From Thalassobellus citreus (lineage in GTDB: Bacteria > Bacteroidota > Bacteroidia > Flavobacteriales > Flavobacteriaceae): a stretch of 64,000 nt of DNA. The stretch lies in NCBI RefSeq assembly GCF_044385915.1, contig NZ_JBISCC010000125.1, forward strand, positions 186,001-250,000, written 5' to 3'. The position numbers were made by a program, and so were the translations under genes. Shown here one piece after another: positions 1 to 8,178 of this stretch; within the stretch, counting starts at the first letter, position 1, and every line of letters begins with the position of its first letter. The notes below the pieces were generated by a model. It was given only the letters and a program-made list of their open reading frames with translations, made no database searches and was not told the DNA's origin.

Positions 1-2785
1 GAAATAAACCTTCTGCTATATAACCAATTTGTTGTGATATATCGTGTCCAATACGCCCCTGCCATTCCGGTTTATCTATTGCTTCTTCAATTTCTTTGTA
101 AACCGCCTTATTATAAGTTAGTGTTCCATTAAGAATAAACCATAAATCTGGCGTTATTGCTTTTTGAATTTTTCCTTCGAAATCAAAACCTCTAGATCTT
201 ACCTTACCAATATTATCTAAAGGAAACAATCCTAAACCTACATTAGCAGGTACTACTACTCTAGGAGAAAGTATATTGTGTCGAATTTCTTGATAAGCAT
301 CAAACTTAAAGTCTAACAACCCATTCAAGAAAGTTGTTTCAAGACCAAAGTTGGCTTGTTCAGCAATTTCCCAAGTTACTTGTGGGTTTTCAAAAGAGTT
401 GATACTATATAAATCCTGTGAATTTATCGTCATATCTGGCAAATAAACAAATCGAGAAGAACCTCGTGTTCCTATTCCGTCGTTACCAACTTTTCCATAA
501 GAAAGTCGCATTTTTAAGAATGATAGCCATTTAGATGTTGATTTCATAAATGGTTCTTTTGAAACAATCCAAGCTAAACCACCAGCTGGGAAAAATCCGA
601 AACGATTTTTCTTAGCAAAACGTTCAGATCCATTGTACCCAAAACTTCCTTCTGCGTAATAACGTGATTTATAACCATAAGCCATACGCATTGACAGTCC
701 CATATTTCTTGCAGGAAGCGCATCTAACAACGAACTTGGTTGAGAATTTGTAGACTCTTGTATATTAAACACACCTGTATAACTCGTGGTGTGGTCTTTC
801 CAAGCTGCTGTGTGTAAAACTCTAACTTCTCCTGAAAATTGATTTTCTCCAGTCGAGTTACTCTGCCCATTACTTAATTCTAGAGTTCTACGACCTTCCT
901 TAACTTGTTGTAAAGCGTGTACACCTGTCTGATGATTGTAATCTGAAAGACGGTACATGTATTCTTCTGTTGAGAATGTATTACTATAATAACCTTGGTG
1001 ATACCAAGATCCGTTTACCCTAAGTTCTAAGCCTTTAACCAAGGCCGAAAGGTTTTGAATATATCCCAGACGGTTAACCGTTGAAAAACGACTTCTTTCA
1101 CTGTAACCTTTCTGGATTCTTGCATACGGATTATAAGTGTTTGATGTTAAACCACCAAAAGGAATATGTGGCCAATCATGGAGTTCATCTGCTGGATAAA
1201 CAGCTGCGTAATCAACAGGGGTAGCAGCAAAAGCCATTTGGTAAACCTCTCTTACATCGACTTGAGGTCCATGATATTTGTCTTGTGTAGTTGTAGAATT
1301 TAAGACCAATTTCGCACTTGGTGTCATATCTACATTCAAATTAACACGAAGTGAAGTTCTATTGTTTTTAATATTCACATCAAATTGATTCAAACGATCT
1401 GTTTTCAACATACCTTGATCGGAAGTGTGATTTAAAGATGCGTAATATTGAATAACCTTAGATCCGCCTCGAATATTCATACCCAAACGGTGGTTAATTG
1501 AATAATCTTTAAAAAGTAGATTATACCAATCGTTTGCAGGATACACATATGATGGGAATTTATCACTTCCTGTGTTGTTAATCTTATCAGAAGAATACAA
1601 AGGCGTCGCTAATGGATCACGACCTGTTAGAGCCTCATTATAAGCCTTCATATAGGTAACTGGATCCACTACATCAATTTCTCGCGTAGGCATTGAAATA
1701 ACCGGTTCGTATCTCACAGTGGTATATACCTGTCCTTCTTTTCCTTTTTTGGTTGTAACCAGAATAACTCCGTTTGCTCCACGTGCACCATACATTGCTG
1801 TGGCTGAAGCATCCTTCATTACACTAAAACTTGCAATATCATCTGGATCAACACGTGCCAGATCAAGTTTAGAAACCTCCACATTATCTAATAGAATCAA
1901 TGGATCTATATTTGCGTTTTCATTAAATGAAGTAATACCTCTAATGTAGAACCTAGAATTCATTTCTCCTTCAGTAAGTGCTCCAGGTGCTCCGCCAGTT
2001 TGCCAAGCTATAAGACCAGGAATACGACCTGCAAAACTTGAAGTTAAATCGCTGTTTGATGTTTTTAAACTTTCAGCCTTTACAGTTGTTATAGACGAAA
2101 CAATACTCTCTGTTTTCTGCGAACCAAAAGCCACAACTGTTACTTCATCTAAATTCTCTTGAGTTGGTTTCAGTCCTATGTTCAGCTTGGGTTTTCCATC
2201 TGCTAAAACTGTTTCTGGTTTATACCCGATAAAAGAAAACTCTAAAACATCATTCTTTTTAACCATTATGGTATACAAGCCATCAAAATCTGTAGAAGCT
2301 CCTTGACGAGTATTAGTAACTAAAACATTTACACCAGGAAGCGGGTTCCCTTTATCGTCAGTTACACGACCTTTTAACTTATATCTTTTATTCTGAAACT
2401 GTTCGTCCGAAACCTCTGCTGCCTTAGCTATTAAAACAACATTATCCTTGATTTGATAACTGTAACCATTTTTTACAAGTACATTATCAAGAATATTATT
2501 AATTGTCGCATCTTTAAGTGTAACACTTATTTTTTTAGATTCAGGTATCAGTCCTTGCATATAAGTAACTTTCATACCTGTGCGACTTTTAAGGTCGTTT
2601 AAGATTGATACTATTGATTTATTCTCGTAATTGAGATTTAATTTTTGTTGAGAATACGCCGATGTGGCAACAAAAAATCCTAAACAAAATAGTAGTACAA
2701 ATCGCAGCATTTTCGGTTTTTTTAGCCATAAATTCCCGTCCCGTCTCTGCTCGGGAGGATGACCATAATGATAATTTTTTTTCAT
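1..2785 (-). CDS. SusC/RagA-type TonB-dependent outer-membrane receptor with STN domain (3' end beyond window)
   Basis: The frame is open from an ATG at 2785 to the window edge, giving about 928 residues with no stop; the C-terminal barrel strands lie outside. In order I see a cytoplasmic lead and signal peptide (about 1-46, hydrophobic MLRFVLLFCLGFFVATSAYSQ), an STN domain (about 47-120), a carboxypeptidase-regulatory-like beta domain (about 136-208, KGRVTDDKGNPLPGVNV), a TonB-box-like DEVTVVAFG near 213, a plug domain containing SVMKDASATAMYGARGANGV, and aromatic-rich barrel strands. The family imports oligosaccharides or other large nutrients with a SusD lipoprotein and TonB energy. An STN domain marks receptors that signal to a FecR anti-sigma factor, which fits the upstream fecR-like gene 90 bases away. 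SusD, if present, would lie outside the window. The substrate cannot be told. The shorter start at M26 would still give a signal peptide. Confidence 0.95.
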   Translation of the reverse strand, partial: MKKNYHYGHPPEQRRDGNLWLKKPKMLRFVLLFCLGFFVATSAYSQQKLNLNYENKSIVSILNDLKSRTGMKVTYMQGLIPESKKISVTLKDATINNILDNVLVKNGYSYQIKDNVVLIAKAAEVSDEQFQNKRYKLKGRVTDDKGNPLPGVNVLVTNTRQGASTDFDGLYTIMVKKNDVLEFSFIGYKPETVLADGKPKLNIGLKPTQENLDEVTVVAFGSQKTESIVSSITTVKAESLKTSNSDLTSSFAGRIPGLIAWQTGGAPGALTEGEMNSRFYIRGITSFNENANIDPLILLDNVEVSKLDLARVDPDDIASFSVMKDASATAMYGARGANGVILVTTKKGKEGQVYTTVRYEPVISMPTREIDVVDPVTYMKAYNEALTGRDPLATPLYSSDKINNTGSDKFPSYVYPANDWYNLLFKDYSINHRLGMNIRGGSKVIQYYASLNHTSDQGMLKTDRLNQFDVNIKNNRTSLRVNLNVDMTPSAKLVLNSTTTQDKYHGPQVDVREVYQMAFAATPVDYAAVYPADELHDWPHIPFGGLTSNTYNPYARIQKGYSERSRFSTVNRLGYIQNLSALVKGLELRVNGSWYHQGYYSNTFSTEEYMYRLSDYNHQTGVHALQQVKEGRRTLELSNGQSNSTGENQFSGEVRVLHTAAWKDHTTSYTGVFNIQESTNSQPSSLLDALPARNMGLSMRMAYGYKSRYYAEGSFGYNGSERFAKKNRFGFFPAGGLAWIVSKEPFMKSTSKWLSFLKMRLSYGKVGNDGIGTRGSSRFVYLPDMTINSQDLYSINSFENPQVTWEIAEQANFGLETTFLNGLLDFKFDAYQEIRHNILSPRVVVPANVGLGLFPLDNIGKVRSRGFDFEGKIQKAITPDLWFILNGTLTYNKAVYKEIEEAIDKPEWQGRIGHDISQQIGYIAEGLF

Positions 2786-2814
2786 ACATTTGTAATTCGA
2801 GTTAATTAATATTG

Positions 2815-2828
2815 ACTGTTGCAACAGT
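2815..2828. promoter_or_regulatory. 14-bp perfect palindrome between fecR-like gene and susC-like gene
   Basis: ACTGTTGCAACAGT is a perfect palindrome, 30 bases upstream of the receptor start. Just beside it, AGCGG (2844-2848) pairs with CCGCT (2868-2872), making a second hairpin right after the fecR-like stop. Either could be an operator or an RNA hairpin that lets fecR and the receptor be expressed at different levels. No TAnnTTTG box is seen on the minus strand in this gap. Confidence 0.4.
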
Positions 2829-2875
2829 TTTTATTTAAAATCTAGCGGTTAGTTTTACCAGAACTTTCCGCTTTT

Positions 2876-4042
2876 TTATTTCTTAATTTTTACTTCAATT
2901 TCATCCTTTTTATATACAAACTCAACATCACTAATAGCTTGTAACATTTCTAAAACACTTATTAAGTTATCGTATCTAGGTACACTTCCTTTAAATGCCA
3001 ATTCTCTCGCACTATTATCGTTAAACACAAATTTTACATCATACCAACGTGACAATCTGTTTAAGAATTCTTCCATAGTGACATTTTCTAAAGAAAAGAA
3101 TCCTTCTTTCCATGCTATAATCTCAGAAACATCAACAGAGTTAACTTTTAATGTTTGAGATTCTTTATTTACAATAGCTTGTTGACCAGGAATTAACAAC
3201 ACTTTTTTATCAGAGTTTTCAATGTTAATTTTTACACTTCCTGATACCAATGTTGATTGTACAGTACTTACTCCCGAGTAAGCTGTAATATTAAACTTTG
3301 TTCCTAAAACCGTAAGTTCCTGACCTTGCGTTTCTACAATAAAGGGCATATTACTGTTATGAGCCACTTCAAAATATGCTTCTCCTTCTAGAAAAACTCT
3401 TCGCTCATTACCTTTAAATTTCTGTGGATATCTAAGCTTTGTTTCTGAATTTAACCAGATTGATGAACCATCGCTAAGCACAATTTTATATTCTCCCTTA
3501 CGTGGAATAACAATTGTATTATATATAATAGAATCATCAACTATAGGACTGTCATCATTTTTTGTTTCTTCATACGCAACCATGCCTTTGCCTATATTAA
3601 TCACAGCTTCTTTTTCCTTTACAACATCTTTATTCTGTGACGACAATTCGATTTTACTACCATCTGCTAGTTCAAGAGTGGCTTGATGACTACCTGGGTC
3701 AGTATTTCCTAAATAGTTATTCGGGTGAGAATTTTGGTATATAAATAGTGCCGAAGTAATAACTAAAGCTATAAACACAGAAGCTGCTGACATACGATAC
3801 CAAAGCGCACGCTTCACTTTAGATTTACGATATTCTAACTTCTTTCTTGTTAAAAAATACGTGTCGCCTAATTCTTTACTAAGTCTTTCTTTTAGTTTAC
3901 TATCTTTTTTTAAGGATTGTAGGTTTTGTAAAAAAGCATCATTTTCTGGACTTTTATTTTTCCAGTTATTAAAAGCCAAAAGTTCTTCATCTGATAAAGA
4001 CTCGTTGCTTAAGTATTTGTTTATTATATCGTCAATTTCCAT
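2876..4042 (-). CDS. FecR-family anti-sigma factor
   Basis: 388 residues. The cytoplasmic N-terminus (1-80) is short and helical, followed by one membrane segment at about 82-102 (SAASVFIALVITSALFIYQ), a periplasmic FecR domain (about 155-260, with SDGSSIWLNSETKLRYP and GEAYFEVAH) and a C-terminal DUF4974 domain (about 315-385) of the kind that contacts the STN domain of the receptor. In the Fec-type system FecR holds an ECF sigma factor at the membrane and releases it when the receptor binds substrate. The receptor gene follows 90 bases downstream on the same strand, so they probably share a transcript. Unlike the common order, the sigma gene here is divergent rather than upstream in the same operon. 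Confidence 0.93.
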   Translation of the reverse strand: MEIDDIINKYLSNESLSDEELLAFNNWKNKSPENDAFLQNLQSLKKDSKLKERLSKELGDTYFLTRKKLEYRKSKVKRALWYRMSAASVFIALVITSALFIYQNSHPNNYLGNTDPGSHQATLELADGSKIELSSQNKDVVKEKEAVINIGKGMVAYEETKNDDSPIVDDSIIYNTIVIPRKGEYKIVLSDGSSIWLNSETKLRYPQKFKGNERRVFLEGEAYFEVAHNSNMPFIVETQGQELTVLGTKFNITAYSGVSTVQSTLVSGSVKINIENSDKKVLLIPGQQAIVNKESQTLKVNSVDVSEIIAWKEGFFSLENVTMEEFLNRLSRWYDVKFVFNDNSARELAFKGSVPRYDNLISVLEMLQAISDVEFVYKKDEIEVKIKK

Positions 4043-4393
4043 TGTGGATCATAATTTAAAAACAAAGGCATTTTAAAATTCAATCTCAAACAAAACACCC
4101 CCATTATACTACTAAGACAATTTAAAAAGTGTTTTTCAGTGACAGTATGCATGTTTTTTTTAAAACTTATAAAAACAAGCCATATTCCAATAAGTCAAAC
4201 ACACTAAAACAAAACCACTGATAATCAGAGTCTTACAAACAAAAATACAAATACCTTTAATTTTTTATAAAAGAAACGAACGACTTCTGAATACGAATTT
4301 AAAAAAATAACAAGCAAAAAACAATCGATAATTATTGAATTAAACTCATAAACGCTTTTTTATTGATATATTCATAAAAATATAACAAATTCG

Positions 4394-4410
4394 CCTTGAA
4401 TATTTCAAGG
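4394..4410. promoter_or_regulatory. 7-bp dyad upstream of ECF sigma promoter
   Basis: CCTTGAA-TAT-TTCAAGG is a perfect 7-bp inverted repeat centred about 50 bases before the expected transcription start of the sigma gene. This is the usual place for an activator or repressor site. It could also be a weak RNA hairpin from the opposite strand. Confidence 0.4.
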
Positions 4411-4439
4411 TTTCAGTACAACCTTGTAATTATTCTTTT

Positions 4440-4447
4440 TATATTTG
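4440..4447 (+). promoter_or_regulatory. -7 promoter box for ECF sigma gene
   Basis: TATATTTG matches the Bacteroidota -7 consensus TAnnTTTG. The only nearby TTG upstream is 13 bases away, too close for a standard -33 element, so promoter strength may depend on an activator. A start about 6 bases downstream leaves a leader near 30 bases. Confidence 0.55.
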
Positions 4448-4484
4448 CACTAACTCCGACATAGTAGAAACTCATTTTTCACTT

Positions 4485-5045
4485 TTGAATAACCAAATTA
4501 AGTACCAAAAAAAAACAAACGAAATACTAGAATTGTATAAAAAGAATGAGAAATTAGCTTTTAAACTTCTTTTTGATACATACTATATTCCGTTGGTACT
4601 ATTTGCAAATAAAATTATTAAGAATGAACACTCTTCAGAAGATATTGTACAGGAAACATTAATAAGTTTCTGGCAAAAGAAAAGTCTTTCTAGCGTTAAA
4701 ACAAATCTTGATTCTTTCCTGTTTAGGTCGGTAAAAAACAAAACATTAAACTACCTTAACTCGAAAGATAGACGGCAAGAAGTATTTATGTCAATTACTG
4801 AAGAGCATATCAAAACAAAAGCTTTAATTAGTGAAGAGGCAGAAGAACACATAAAGCTTTACAAAACCATTGAACTTTTACCACAAGAACGTCGTAGAGT
4901 TTTTGAACTCGTATATATTGAAGGCCATAAATACAAAGAAGCAGCTGATATACTTGGAATAAGCATCAACACTGTTCAAACACAACTTCGTCGTTCTCTT
5001 CAGTTTCTTAGAGAAAAACTTACTGGGTTAGACAATTTGGAATAA
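4485..5045 (+). CDS. ECF-type RNA polymerase sigma factor, FecI-like
   Basis: 186 residues with the two ECF domains. Region 2 is at about 25-90 (FDTYYIPLVLFANKII, SSEDIVQETLISFW), and region 4 at about 125-178, a helix-turn-helix in YKEAADILGISINTVQTQLR. It should direct transcription of the FecR/SusC operon that runs away from it on the other strand, and perhaps of the lipoprotein downstream. The only start in reach is TTG at 4485; no ATG lies in frame until well inside region 2 to 4. The leader is short and lacks a Shine-Dalgarno sequence, as is normal in this phylum. A less usual upstream ATT or ATA start cannot be excluded. Confidence 0.92.
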   Translation: MNNQIKYQKKTNEILELYKKNEKLAFKLLFDTYYIPLVLFANKIIKNEHSSEDIVQETLISFWQKKSLSSVKTNLDSFLFRSVKNKTLNYLNSKDRRQEVFMSITEEHIKTKALISEEAEEHIKLYKTIELLPQERRRVFELVYIEGHKYKEAADILGISINTVQTQLRRSLQFLREKLTGLDNLE

Positions 5046-5284
5046 AAAGACATTAGAAGTTTTTTTGACAAGTTAAATCGAAAATTACCAAAGTAAATAT
5101 ACCACGCTTTTTGTGTATTAATATTTTGGTTACTCATATTATTATATTCCTCCTTTAAGTTGAAATTACAAATACCTCGAAAAATATTCACTGCTAGCCT
5201 TAAAAACAAATAAAACTTAAATGATTAAAACAAAAACAGAAATACTATTTTTGTCTTAACAGAAAACTTAACATAGAAAATATA

Positions 5285-5824
5285 ATGATTAACTCTACAA
5301 AAACATTAATTCAGTCTCTTTTAGTTTTAATAGTATTGACTTTATTTTCATGCTCTAATCATGAAAAGAAATCAGAAAAATTAAACACAAAAAAACCATA
5401 CAAAATTTTAATTGAAGCTGAAGATATGATGTTATCTGACGCTAAAATATATAGTGAAGAAGGAAAAAGTGGAGATAAAGTAATAAAACTTTTATCGGAA
5501 GAGGCTATGGCTACCACCGAAATTACACTACCAAAGGGAAAATATGTAATGAATGCTTTTATGAAAACACAGGATGAAATGTCTGATGGTTTTTTCCTTA
5601 TAGCCAATGGCAAAGTAAAAAGAATCAATAATTACCGTTTCAACCAATGGTTGCATGGTATGAAATTTATAATTTTTGATAGCGATGGAGTAAACCCAAT
5701 AAAAATAGAAATCGCTTCTTCATATGAAGGACAAATATCAAAAGAATTTGGAATGTTTATTGACTACCTAGAAATTGTAGATTTCTATAATTCAGCTGAA
5801 GCATTAGAACTTTGGACAAAGTAA
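5285..5824 (+). CDS. Lipoprotein with a CBM6/CBM35-like carbohydrate-binding fold
   Basis: 179 residues. A lipoprotein signal peptide ends in LTLFSC (cysteine 23), so the mature protein should be anchored in the outer membrane. The rest looks like one beta-sandwich binding module: IEAEDMM near 43, then TTEITLPKGKYVMNAFM with the lysine/glycine turn typical of carbohydrate-binding modules of family 6, and a closing IDYLEIV strand near 160. No enzyme motif is visible. Its place beside the sigma/FecR/SusC locus suggests it helps bind the same substrate at the surface, but that is inference. It is transcribed away from the receptor operon, 240 bases after the sigma gene. Confidence 0.65.
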   Translation: MINSTKTLIQSLLVLIVLTLFSCSNHEKKSEKLNTKKPYKILIEAEDMMLSDAKIYSEEGKSGDKVIKLLSEEAMATTEITLPKGKYVMNAFMKTQDEMSDGFFLIANGKVKRINNYRFNQWLHGMKFIIFDSDGVNPIKIEIASSYEGQISKEFGMFIDYLEIVDFYNSAEALELWTK

Positions 5825-5858
5825 AAGCATTAAAAAAAATCACATTTTTTTATAATAC

Positions 5859-6830
5859 ATGGGTTTCACATTACTTTCTTCACCATTACAAGGGTTCACA
5901 GATTTTAGATTTCGTAATGCGTTCCATCATTATTTTGGAGGTATTGATACATTTTATTCGCCATATATTAGACTCAATGGCAAGTTCAAAATTAAAGCGT
6001 CGTATCAAAACGATTTACTTCCAGAAAACAACACCACATTAGAGGTTATTCCACAAATTATAACCAACAATGCCGAGGAGTTTTTGTTTGTCGCCAAGTA
6101 TGTGCAAAGCCTGGGGTACAAAGAATTAAATTGGAATTTAGGTTGCCCATACCCTATGGTTGCTAAATCTGGCATGGGTTCGGGGTTAATTTGTAATCCT
6201 AAACAAATTAATACTATTTTAGATCGCGCACACAAGGAAACCGATATTTTGGTGTCTATGAAAATGCGTATGGGTTATGAGCATGCTGAAGAAATTTTGG
6301 AGGTCTTCCCTATTTTAGATACATATCCGTTAAAAAACATTGCCATTCATGCTCGAATAGGAAAGCAATTGTACAAAGGCCCTGTAGATTTAGATGCTTT
6401 TGAACGTTGTATTACCAGCACGAAACACAAATTATATTATAACGGAGACATTACAAGTGTGGAGGCTTTTAAAAGCATGCAGGCACGTTTCCCGAGTTTG
6501 GATCATTTTATGATTGGTCGCGGATTAATTACCGACCCGTTCTTACCTCAAATGATAAAAAACAATACCACCGAATACCCTAAAAACCGTTGGGATATTT
6601 TTGAGGAATTCCACAATACCATTTACACACAATACGACGAGTATCTTTCTGGCCCTACACCTATTAAAATGAAAATGTTGGGCTTTTGGGAATTCTTTTC
6701 ACAATCGTGTTCTAATCCTCAAAAGACTTATAAAGCTATAAAAAAGGCAACAAATCCGTTTAAATATAAACAGGCTGTTAGTACTATTCTGAATAATGAA
6801 CGGAAATTGAATAACATGAGTTCAAAGTAA
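5859..6830 (+). CDS. tRNA-dihydrouridine synthase family protein
   Basis: 323 residues of the Dus flavoenzyme family, which reduces uridines in the tRNA D-arm using FMN and NADPH. The TIM-barrel start is MGFTLLSSPLQGFTDFRFRN. The catalytic-loop cysteine lies in LNWNLGCPYPMVAKSGMGSGL (C116). FMN and phosphate contacts are in SMKMRMGY, AIHARIGKQLYKGPVD, YYNGDI and HFMIGRGLITDP. Length and motif spacing are close to the DusC-like branch, but I cannot assign the target uridine. The gene starts 34 bases after the lipoprotein stop and may be read from the same message. Confidence 0.93.
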   Translation: MGFTLLSSPLQGFTDFRFRNAFHHYFGGIDTFYSPYIRLNGKFKIKASYQNDLLPENNTTLEVIPQIITNNAEEFLFVAKYVQSLGYKELNWNLGCPYPMVAKSGMGSGLICNPKQINTILDRAHKETDILVSMKMRMGYEHAEEILEVFPILDTYPLKNIAIHARIGKQLYKGPVDLDAFERCITSTKHKLYYNGDITSVEAFKSMQARFPSLDHFMIGRGLITDPFLPQMIKNNTTEYPKNRWDIFEEFHNTIYTQYDEYLSGPTPIKMKMLGFWEFFSQSCSNPQKTYKAIKKATNPFKYKQAVSTILNNERKLNNMSSK

Positions 6831-6957
6831 AAAAAATTTACCTCTTTGAGCACATTCGAAAGTCTCAACCTCATATCTAAATAAACCTTTCTTCATTAAA
6901 GATTAAAAAAAATTCAAACTAAAAAACACCCCTGACATATTTCGTCACAAAGGCGAA

Positions 6958-6965
6958 TAAATTTG
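6958..6965 (+). promoter_or_regulatory. -7 promoter box for VOC gene
   Basis: TAAATTTG fits TAnnTTTG, 33 bases before the start codon. Upstream at 6933-6947 is a small dyad TGAC-N7-GTCA that could be an operator, possibly for the WYL regulator encoded just downstream. Confidence 0.55.
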
Positions 6966-6998
6966 CATTCAAGTTTAACAATTAAATCAATTTAAAAA

Positions 6999-7376
6999 AT
7001 GAAAAATGCAATCAACTGGTTTGAAATTCCTGTAAAAAATTACGAAAGAGCAAAAGGGTTTTACAGTACTATTTTAGATATTGAAATTACCGATCATCAT
7101 ATGCCAGATCAAAACACAAAATACGGCGTATTCCCTTATGACAAAGACAATAACGGTGTAGGCGGTGGTCTTATCGAAGCCGAAGATCAAATACCTACAA
7201 CCAACGGACCAACTATTTATTTAAACGGAGGCGAAAATTTAAACGTATCATTAAACAAAGTTGAAGCTGCTGGTGGCAAAATACTAATGCCAAAAACAGA
7301 TATTGGAGAAAATGGTTTTATAGCTCAGTTTACAGATACCGAAGGCAATAGAATAGCGTTACATTCTTGGATGTAA
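6999..7376 (+). CDS. VOC (glyoxalase/bleomycin-resistance fold) family protein
   Basis: 125 residues with two beta-alpha-beta-beta-beta modules. The start NAINWFEIPVKNYERAKGFYSTIL is the classic opening of the vicinal-oxygen-chelate fold, and the second half includes AAGGKILMPKTDIGENGFIAQFTDTEGNRIALHS. Metal ligands of true glyoxalases are not all evident, so the substrate is unknown. The gene is followed at 70 bases by a WYL-type regulator on the same strand, a common pairing in this family of bacteria, and the two may be co-regulated. Confidence 0.88.
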   Translation: MKNAINWFEIPVKNYERAKGFYSTILDIEITDHHMPDQNTKYGVFPYDKDNNGVGGGLIEAEDQIPTTNGPTIYLNGGENLNVSLNKVEAAGGKILMPKTDIGENGFIAQFTDTEGNRIALHSWM

Positions 7377-7407
7377 AAATCAACTAATCAACAATCAAAA
7401 AACGAAT

Positions 7408-7437
7408 AGATAGCGAATTCAATGCGGTTCGCTATCT
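7408..7437. promoter_or_regulatory. 10-bp inverted repeat overlapping the promoter of the WYL regulator
   Basis: AGATAGCGAA (7408-7417) and TTCGCTATCT (7428-7437) are perfect 10-bp arms around a 10-base spacer. The right arm overlaps the -7 box TATCTTTG (7433-7440). This looks like an autoregulatory operator. It could instead be a hairpin ending the VOC message, although no T run follows. Confidence 0.6.
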
Positions 7438-7445
7438 TTGTTATT

Positions 7446-8138
7446 ATGTCACAATTATCGAGACTCATATCCATACTTACCTTGTTAAAATCTAAACGAC
7501 TTTTAACAGCTACAGAGCTTTCTGAAAAGTTTAACGTAAGCATCAGAACGATATATAGAGACATTAGAAAATTAGAAGAAGCCGGTGTACCGGTTACTAC
7601 TATTGAAGGCAGAGGATATTCGCTTATGGAAGGTTACCAAGTAGCTCCTGTTCAATTTACCGAAAAACAAGCTAATGCCTTAATTACTGCACAACATTTA
7701 GTTAATCAAACGCAAGACGCATCTTTTGTTGAAGATTTCAAGGACGCTATAACTAAAATAAAGTCAGTATTTAGAACCTCTATCCAAGAGAAAAGTGAAT
7801 TGCTGGATAGTAAGATTCATGTATTCAATAATAATTATGAAAATATTTCTAGTAATGCGCTTTCAGAAATACAGCTAGCCATTACAAACTTTAATTATAT
7901 AGAAATAAATTATCGTAAAGCAGACGACCCAAATATTTCCTTTAGAAAAATAGAACCCTATGCCTTCTACTCCACCAATTACAAATGGATTCTTATGGCT
8001 TGGTGTCATTTAAGAAACGAGTATCGCGCGTTTAGAATAGATAGAATACAGCATTATAAAATTTTAGCAGATACATTTGAAGACAGAAAATTTAATCTGC
8101 AAACCTATTTTCAATCCTGCCCTTACGAAGGCAAATAA
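7446..8138 (+). CDS. HTH/WYL-domain transcriptional regulator (YafY-like)
   Basis: 230 residues from the ATG at 7446. The N-terminal winged helix-turn-helix (about 1-60) is LSRLISILTLLKSKRLLTATELSEKFNVSIRTIYRDIRKLEEAGVP. The WYL ligand-sensing domain (about 135-210) includes INYRKADDP, RKIEPYAFYSTNYKWILMAW and EYRAFRIDRI. Such proteins repress or activate nearby genes in response to nucleotides or other small ligands. I prefer 7446 to the longer in-frame start at 7422, because a -7 box TATCTTTG at 7433-7440 lies inside the extended frame. That leaves almost no leader, so the message may be leaderless. Confidence 0.9.
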   Translation: MSQLSRLISILTLLKSKRLLTATELSEKFNVSIRTIYRDIRKLEEAGVPVTTIEGRGYSLMEGYQVAPVQFTEKQANALITAQHLVNQTQDASFVEDFKDAITKIKSVFRTSIQEKSELLDSKIHVFNNNYENISSNALSEIQLAITNFNYIEINYRKADDPNISFRKIEPYAFYSTNYKWILMAWCHLRNEYRAFRIDRIQHYKILADTFEDRKFNLQTYFQSCPYEGK

Positions 8139-8155
8139 TGTCTTATAATTTCTAT

Positions 8156-8163
8156 TATATTTG
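8156..8163 (+). promoter_or_regulatory. -7 promoter box for FKBP lipoprotein gene
   Basis: TATATTTG matches TAnnTTTG and sits 16 bases before the ATG at 8179. The box overlaps the longer in-frame TTG start at 8161, which therefore cannot be the real start. Confidence 0.6.
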
Positions 8164-8178
8164 CTAGAAAAAAGATTT

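Larger units (their letters stand above)
4043..4484. other. Divergent intergenic region between fecR-like and ECF sigma genes
   Basis: About 440 bases without a coding frame I can support. It holds the sigma promoter and dyad listed separately at its right end. On the fecR side a weak box TGCCTTTG preceded at 20 bases by TTTTG lies near the gene start, one mismatch from the -7 consensus. The rest is A/T-rich sequence in which I see nothing. Confidence 0.5.

Noticed and set aside
5812..6042. 76-codon frame overlapping the start of the Dus gene
   Set aside because: It reads the same bases in another frame, is rich in His, Ile and Arg without pattern, and the Dus frame carries clear family motifs.
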